From assembly GCA_020726505.1 (NCBI GenBank), contig JAHLEZ010000012.1, positions 1,178,001 to 1,242,000 on the forward strand: a stretch of 64,000 nt of DNA, read 5' to 3'. A program made the position numbers and the translations under genes. A model generated the notes under the pieces. It made no database searches. It was not told the origin of the DNA and was given only the letters and a program-made list of their open reading frames with translations. Numbering within the stretch: position 1 is the first letter of the stretch; every line of letters begins with the position of its first letter. Below, in pieces: positions 58,168 through 64,000 of the stretch. Source of the DNA: Leptodontidium sp. MPI-SDFR-AT-0119. Lineage: Eukaryota > Ascomycota > Leotiomycetes > Helotiales > Leptodontidiaceae.

Positions 58168-58759
58168 TCATAGATATTTCTTTCCTGCAGCAGCCACCCG
58201 ATTCCTGAATACTGGACTCTTCACTTCCATATTGACCTGATAGAAAGGGTTCATGATTGTCTTGACCCAGTTCTCGTAGACCTCCCCAAAGAACTGCTTG
58301 ATTGCTTCCTCCGTCTGCGGTGATGTTGGGTTTGCAGCGATAGAAGTGCTAGCTCGGCTGGTAGTCGTAGAAGCAGGTTGAGACGGAGCATGTAGAAGAA
58401 GAAATTTGACATCTATAAACTGATCAGCACTTGGTCTTTGAGGGGAGTAAATGGTGTCCTACTTCCACCTGTCATGAAGCAGGAAACATAGTTATTGTAG
58501 AAGCGGTCGATACACTTGAGGTACCTTGGAATGGTCAGCTACGAAATGATTGAATTCGGGTAGAGCTTGCTTACATCTGTCCACTGCCCCATTGCACCTC
58601 CTCCACGATATCCAGACTGCTGTGAACGATGAATTGGTTCACATGCCGCGCCTGCTCTGCAAATCGAGCAATCCCATCTCCACCTTGCTTGGATGTACCA
58701 AACTCGTACTCGAATAAGGGATTATCTTGGGTGCCAATAATGGCAAAGTAATACGACAT
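58168..58759 (-). CDS. TRS20: TRAPP complex subunit, sedlin/TRS20 (TRAPPC2) homologue, 163 aa
   Basis: Exons 58759-58575, 58524-58463, 58412-58168 with 50-bp introns, phases consistent. The start MSYYFAIIGTQDNPLFEYEF is the typical sedlin N-terminus. DIVEEVQW, then YLKCIDRFYNNYVSCFMTGG and VKFLLLH follow in the expected order. A Ser/Thr-rich loop precedes a helix ending with NPFYQ. The longin-like subunit is part of TRAPP, the tethering and Rab-GEF complex for ER-to-Golgi vesicles. Single copy and essential in yeast. Start at 58759 because it opens the domain; in-frame sequence farther upstream is promoter. Head-to-head with MRPL31, 202 bp between start codons. Confidence 0.9.
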
Positions 58760-58961
58760 CTTTGAGGGTTGTCTTGAGTTTAGAGGTTGGATTGTGATCT
58801 CGAGCTTGGTGTTGACGTTCAAGGACGGAAGGTGGACCGAAGCGGCTGATTGGGTGCAGCTGGACATGGGCCAGTAAACGTAAACGTCTTGGCATCGATA
58901 ATTCTCGAGGGGAGCTCCAACTTCCCCCCAAACCGTCAGAAATTCATCCAACACCGCCACA
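58760..58961. promoter_or_regulatory. shared TRS20/MRPL31 divergent promoter
   Basis: 202 bp between two oppositely oriented start codons of housekeeping genes. It must contain both promoters unless they extend into coding sequence. No specific site was recognised. Confidence 0.6.
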
Positions 58962-59417
58962 ATGTTTGGAGCTTTCAGACCCACGAATTCGTTATGTTCG
59001 GGACTGCTCTGGTATGCAAACTCTATTTAGGTAGCTACTCTGCTGTTCTGGGATGTGTGCTGACAGCAATTGCATTGTAGGAAGATCCCATGGAGACTCT
59101 CGAAATTCCAAAAGGCGCGACAACGGAAGCGCCTACGAGCTGTTGATACGGTCGTCGCAGTAGTGGATAGAGCTTTGGCAAAGCAGGGTGCAACGATGAA
59201 GGCTGTGGAGAGATGGAAGGACGAGATGCCGATTGAGCAGCAGATGGTACCGAAGGACAAATACACAATTTTCGACAGAAAGGAGAAGAAATACAGGAAG
59301 AGCATTCGAAGTACGCTCTATACAGTTGATAGAGGACTAGGAGCACATGCTGATACGTTTACAGAGCTGCCAAAATGGACAAGAGTTTCGCAAAGAGTCA
59401 ACCCTCCAGGATACTGA
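58962..59417 (+). CDS. MRPL31: mitochondrial large-subunit ribosomal protein MRPL31 (mL60)
   Basis: Exon 1 58962-59011 (MFGAFRPTNSLCSGLLW), intron 59012-59080, exon 2 59081-59310 (KIPWRLSKFQKARQRKRLRAVD onwards, quoted in part), intron 59311-59364, exon 3 59365-59417 (KLPKWTRVSQRVNPPGY). 110 aa, matching the family's small size. Very basic with an N-terminus suited to mitochondrial import. The second intron is 54 bp, a multiple of three, with no in-frame stop, so a naive model keeps it and adds 18 residues. Family sequence KLPKWTRVSQR shows that it should be removed. Component of the mitochondrial 54S subunit. Convergent with CBC2. Confidence 0.9.
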
Positions 59418-59680
59418 TGAGATGTGGCATGGGGTGTGAAGGATGATTGTATCATATACTAGTGTACGAGCAGACATGGGCGGCGTTTGGATTGTGTGTA
59501 TATCATAGAGGATTCATGTATGCAAGACTTGTGTCCCAAATTGGTTGATGCTTGAGGGCATTCTGCCATCCGCATATGTCCGATTTGTCAATGGATGGTA
59601 TTTCCTTGGAAGACTTATCTGCCATCCCAATTTTCCTGGACGCCACCAAACGCCTGTACAAATACAAGAGGCTGGCCAAC

Positions 59681-60349
59681 CTATCTACCCTTACCATATT
59701 CTTCTTCTTCCTTGACTCTCTCTGCTTGAATAGCACGACCCAGACCTCCTCTGCCCTCATCATATTCCTCTCGGTACTCATCGCGCACTTGGCCGCCAGA
59801 CTTTCCCCTTCCGTACTGCCTTCCCTCTTGAAATCCAGGATCAAGATCTGTTCGAATAATACGCTCGTCCAGCTTGGTGCCACCAATGTATTTCATGCAG
59901 TCGAGCGCATCTTGGTGGGTGTAGTACTCTACGAAGCAGAAACCGCAGGGTGTCTTGTTGAACCTATCCAAGCCCATAATCAACCGCTTGATCTCCCCGC
60001 ACTTCGAGAAGAGCTCGTGAATCTGTTCCTCTGTTGTATAGAAGGACCTGCATGTACTGTGTTAGAACTGAACTGCTGTTGCGCCTCCTCGATCCAGCTT
60101 ACAGATTTCCCACGTAGAGGGTGGCCGCATCCCTCAATGGGTCCTCAGCTGGTTCTTCTGGGGTTCGCTCCCTTCCTTCATCGCCTTCCCGGTCATTGTA
60201 TCTGCGCTTCTTGTTCTGGAAGTGAAGTCTTTGTCAACACTACCTAACTTGCCGCCGCCCGCAGGCAAAGACAGGCTACTTACTCTTCCCTGGTAATAAG
60301 CACTTGGCTTGTCAAGTCTATCGACGGTGTTTCGTATCGTTCCAGGCAT
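59681..60349 (-). CDS. CBC2: nuclear cap-binding complex small subunit CBC2/CBP20 homologue, 181 aa
   Basis: Exons 60349-60284, 60215-60103, 60047-59681; introns GT-AG, 182 codons including stop. N-terminal helix with [11 protein letters not shown], a tract that contributes tyrosine to cap stacking, then one RRM with RNP2 LYVGNL and RNP1 CGFCFVEY, and [20 protein letters not shown], a strong CBP20 signature. The tail is Gly/Arg-rich. With CBP80 it binds the 7-methylguanosine cap in the nucleus and acts in splicing, export and decay. Essential or near-essential in many fungi. The gene is intact and head-to-head with NUP82. Confidence 0.92.
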
Positions 60350-60620
60350 TTTGTGTTGCGTGTTGTCTTGCAGAACAAGCAATCCAGCTGAATCGGATGT
60401 TGGTGTTGGGTTGGTTGGAGAGCTTCAGTTTCGCGACGCGCTAGCATCTTCGTCAAGCTTCCCTGCCAACCTCCAAAAAGATCTCACCCTTTGTCGGAAA
60501 CTAACAAACCAACAAACTTGCAAACATTCACTCCGTGTCACAAGAATAGCTCATGAGTTCCAAATACTTCTGAGAGTCTGCAAAGCTTCGCAAGCTTCTC
60601 GCTGACATCAACACGCCAAA
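60350..60620. promoter_or_regulatory. shared CBC2/NUP82 divergent promoter
   Basis: 271 bp between two divergent start codons, probably driving both. No specific motif identified. Confidence 0.6.
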
Positions 60621-63344
60621 ATGCAGAAGCAAAATATCGTCGAATACACGCCTGCATGGCTCCAGAAGCCATACCCTGGACACGGCATCTTCACCTCAGC
60701 TCCCGCCAAAGCTACTAGCAACTTTCTGTCCCAATCGAATGGATCAGACTCCGCCAGCAAGAGATCTGCGAAGCCTGGCCCACGGAGGACCATTGCGCGC
60801 CGTGGAGTTGAAGTGTTCGTAGCCGTTGGAAAGGAAATACGATGGGCAGATCTTGTTTACTTGAAGGAGAACTGGGAATACAAGGAGAACAAGAAGGCTG
60901 CTTCTAGGCAAGGAGGAAATGACCGGGGCTTCCGAGAGAACAGCCAGTATGAGGCAGATCATGCTCAAGGATACCGAGTGAGTTCACTTACAAGGCTGTT
61001 TCTATGTTGAAGTACTAACATTCCATTCCAGACCATCAAAACCCAAGTTGCAGACGACATTCGACAACTAGTCATTTCTCCCCATGGAAACTACCTCGCG
61101 ATCTTGACAACCCATACGGTTCACATTGCCATCTTGCCCGAACCTGCCCAGCTTACAGCCGCAGATACTGGCCCTTTGAAGCTGAAGTCCTATACGCTGG
61201 GCCCCACCACGCATGTCACGTCGCAAGCTGGAATAGCCTCCGCGCTATGGCATCCCTTGGGTGTCAATGGAACTTGTCTGGTTACTGTCACTGTAGACGC
61301 GGTTGTTCGAGTCTGGGAACTTTCTACTACAGATCGATGGTCGTTTGACAGGCCTACGCTCGCGATTGACCTTAAGAAATTGGCCGATGGCACTTCCGTG
61401 GATCAAGACTTTGCTGCTTCTGTGGGTGCAAACAAGAGCTTCTCGCCAGATTCCGTTGAGATGGACGTTGCATCGGCTTGTTTTGCTGGGAGAGGCAGTG
61501 GAGGATGGTCTCCAATGACCTTGTGGATTGCTATGAGAGAAGGCGATGTGTATGCACTTTGCCCCCTGCTGCCCGAGAAATGGTCTCCTCCACCAACTCT
61601 CGTACCGTCTCTGACCGTCTCGATCGTCGCTAAACTCGCCGCCATGGAAGATGATCCGTCGATTTCTTCGAAGGCGAAGGCACTAACGCAACAACAGCTT
61701 GCTTGGATGACAGAAATCGACAACCAGGACCCGATACGTGTGGAAGTGCCACCTGGTGATCCTCCTGGAGAAATTTTTTCCAGACCTTCTAAGCCTGGAA
61801 AGATACCCAAGTTACAAGGTCCCTTCGACTTGGAATTAGCCCCAGAGGAGTCAGATGAGGAAAGTGATAATTTACTGAGTGATATCTATATCATCGGAGC
61901 GAAGGTTGATGATGAACAGTTGATGTTTGGTGAAGAAGTGGATATCTTGAATGAAGGGGTTGATAAAGAAGGCGCCTCTTTTGGGGTGGTCTGCCTACTG
62001 ACGAGTAGCGGTCGACTTTCCATCTGCTTGGATTTGGATGGTGTTGAAGCGCAGTGGTTGCCAAATACCAAATCGAAGTCGCAGCGGCTGCTGGAAGAAA
62101 TTTTCGACCCTCCATCACTTCTCACTTTTGAGGTTCTAGATACGTCTAAGAGCAGCGAAGTCAAGAAGGACCAAATTGATTGGCCAGTTTTCAGCCATGA
62201 TGTGACATCACGGTATTCATTCTACATTACCAACACCTCCAGCATCACTTTCATATCACTCCATCCTTGGGTTTTCCGCCTTGACGGAGATTTGAACGAA
62301 GCCTCCCATGGCGCCGAGTTTCGAATTGACCTCATGGCCAAGGCCGAAAACTCGATTCGCCAGCGAGTGTATACCCAAGAGCCCATCGATGGTTCTTCGC
62401 CACTTGCTGCAAGCACCTTGATACTCGATCCTGATATTGGATATCTCCTGCTGACAGCCACTCCTCACGGACCACTGGCTTTGACATTTGAGTCAGCCAA
62501 AGACACAATCATCGATTTCCGTCGTTCTCGATCGCGATCGCCGACTTACGATTCTGAGCCTGCTAGGCCTTTGATATTGTGTGAACCAAGACCTGTCTAT
62601 GAACCATCTCACACGCTCGATGAGAACTCAGCACTACCAGCCTTCATCGATAAGTTGGGCCACAGCAAATACAAACGATTGCTGAAAGAAGAGGTTCGAC
62701 TATCTCCGGCGACGCTGCAAATCATGGCGGAAGCACACAAAGTGTTGAGCGAGGAGACGCATCGCATTGGAACTGCTGCTGCAGAACTCTTCAGGCGTTG
62801 CCAGCGCCTCCAGGCTGAGCTACAATCTCAGATCAAGAAAGCAAACGATGTTGCGTCTCGTGTTGATGCAATCACTGGGAATGATGTTGAGGATGGACCA
62901 ACTGTTTCCGTCGAAGAAAGCATCGGTGCGAGAATCGACAAGGCCAAATCACGACAGGAAGAGCTCACCGACAGAATCGAAAGGCTTCGAAGGAAAGCAA
63001 CGAAGAGCACGAGTAGAGAACTGAGCGATAAGGAGAAAGTATGGTTTGGCGAGGTGAAGATGTTGGAGAGCAGGGTTTTCGGAGGAGGCGAGAATGAGGA
63101 CTTCAGAGGGAGTAAGGGAACGGAGCCATGGGCTCGCTACGAAGAAGTCAAACAATTGCAAGAAGACTTACTGGATCACTTCTTGAGCATGAAGCTGGAC
63201 GAGGAGGTTCCTTCGACGCCAAACATCAAAGTCCCGTCCGAGGTTAGGAAAAAGAAGATGGATGAAATCATGGCGTTGCTGGACCGCGAATCTGCTTTGG
63301 TTGAAGCAGCAAAGAGCAGACTGGAGCGGCTGAGTTTGACTTAG
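60621..63344 (+). CDS. NUP82: nucleoporin NUP82/Nup88 homologue, 889 aa
   Basis: Exons 60621-60977 and 61032-63344, 54-bp intron joining QGYR to TIKTQVADDI. The first 560 or so residues form blades of a beta-propeller, with WD-like stretches such as IRQLVISPHGNYLAIL and ASALWHPLG, and VDAVVRVWELS. An acidic loop lies near residues 395-415. The C-terminal part (about 660-885) is heptad-rich coiled coil, ending in LLDRESALVEAAKSRLERL. This is the architecture of fungal Nup82, the cytoplasmic-filament nucleoporin that with Nup159 and Nsp1 supports mRNA export. Length is close to that expected for filamentous fungi. The ATG at 60621 opens the conserved start (VEYTPAWLQKPYPGH). Intact. Confidence 0.85.
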
Positions 63345-64000
63345 ATAAGGAATACTCCTCGTGAGCATTGGTCGTAGAGACATTGTAGCAAGAATACCAA
63401 TCAGCGTGTTTTCTGTCATAGCCCAAGTGGCGTAATATTCCCGAGGCATATTTTCGGTGACATTCAGGGGAAGCTTGTTCCAATTTGATTCGAGACAGCT
63501 GCAGGAAAGCGACAGGCGGGAGAGTTATCCATGTCGGCCACCCGCAATCTTTTTTTCCGCCCAAGATCTTCGTTGCCGCGGGGAAATCAAATGTAACAAT
63601 ATTTGCTGTACTCATGTTTCTGTCCTTTTGCAAGCCTTTCATTTCATTTGCCTCGGCATAATGTTTTTGCCAAACTGCTATAGCCGATACCCTGCACTGC
63701 GACTGCGGCTTTTCAGCCATTTAAAAAAGGTCGTTAAGAAATTCAAATGATCTCTCTGTCCGGGGAAATCCCAATGGGATCTGGACATTTCCTTCCCCAG
63801 TCGCCAAGAAAGGCGTGCTTCGAGTTGATGCCAGTATCGTGGCGTGCTGAAGAGCCAATTTCAGATTGAAAGGAGCACTGCCCAGATTTGAAGTGGGCTG
63901 TCTCTGATTCGCATCTGTCGTTGAATCTGCGTCTGGAGGCGCCTGAACCTTGACGTCTCTTCGTGGGAAAATGACTAAAGTGAGGTACGATCCGTCTTGG
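63345..64000. other. intergenic at the right edge
   Basis: No gene recognised. May contain a 3' or 5' flank of a gene beyond the window. Confidence 0.45.

Noticed and set aside
1..64000. CRISPR arrays, rRNA and prokaryotic operon signals
   Set aside because: Looked for, none seen; the window is clearly fungal nuclear DNA.

Overview
The window is nuclear DNA of a filamentous ascomycete (Pezizomycotina, probably a leotiomycete). The evidence is many 47-160 bp GT-AG introns, fungal-specific families (Zn2Cys6/Fungal_trans_2, 2EXR, NACHT-ankyrin NLR with a DUF7708-like N-terminus, Dal5-type MFS) and RIP-type mutation (CpA/TpG depletion, TGG->TAG and CAA->TAA stops) in repeats. No rRNA, tRNA or CRISPR was recognised. 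The class assignment is an inference from gene style only.

Layout. Positions 1-3720 are an AT-rich, RIP-destroyed repeat, probably a retroelement on the minus strand. Positions 4896-6752 hold an intact uncharacterised gene. From about 7.7 to 41.5 kb lies an accessory stretch full of decaying genes. An NLR gene (minus, 15329-7703) is split by a 4.5-kb TA-flanked DNA transposon (10378-14904) with an apparently intact 904-aa transposase. Next come relics of a Nudix hydrolase, a methyltransferase tail, a foldback MITE and an aminoglycoside-phosphotransferase-like gene. A secreted-protein gene (20939-25345) is split by a second, different TA-flanked transposon (21007-24499) that is RIP-mutated and carries an antisense passenger ORF. 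Then follow two paralogous, broken small-secreted-protein genes (27.3-28.1 and 40.5-41.5 kb) and a flavin-nucleotide-binding relic. Inside this stretch sits a mostly intact block: Zn2Cys6 regulator, ketopantoate-reductase-like enzyme, amidase and a broken Dal5-like permease. It may be a catabolic gene group that has lost its transporter.

From 43.8 kb rightwards genes are mostly intact: 2EXR protein, cytochrome P450, dynamin-like GTPase (one probable homopolymer frameshift) and an SDR. Then comes a compact housekeeping block at 58.2-63.3 kb: TRAPP subunit TRS20/sedlin, mitochondrial ribosomal protein MRPL31 (mL60), nuclear cap-binding CBC2 and nucleoporin NUP82. These form two head-to-head pairs that share short intergenic promoters.

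The strongest observations are two independent TA-target insertions into coding sequence. In both, removing the element plus one TA copy restores the host reading frame exactly. The element at 21007-24499 also carries a roughly 633-codon antisense ORF of unknown function.
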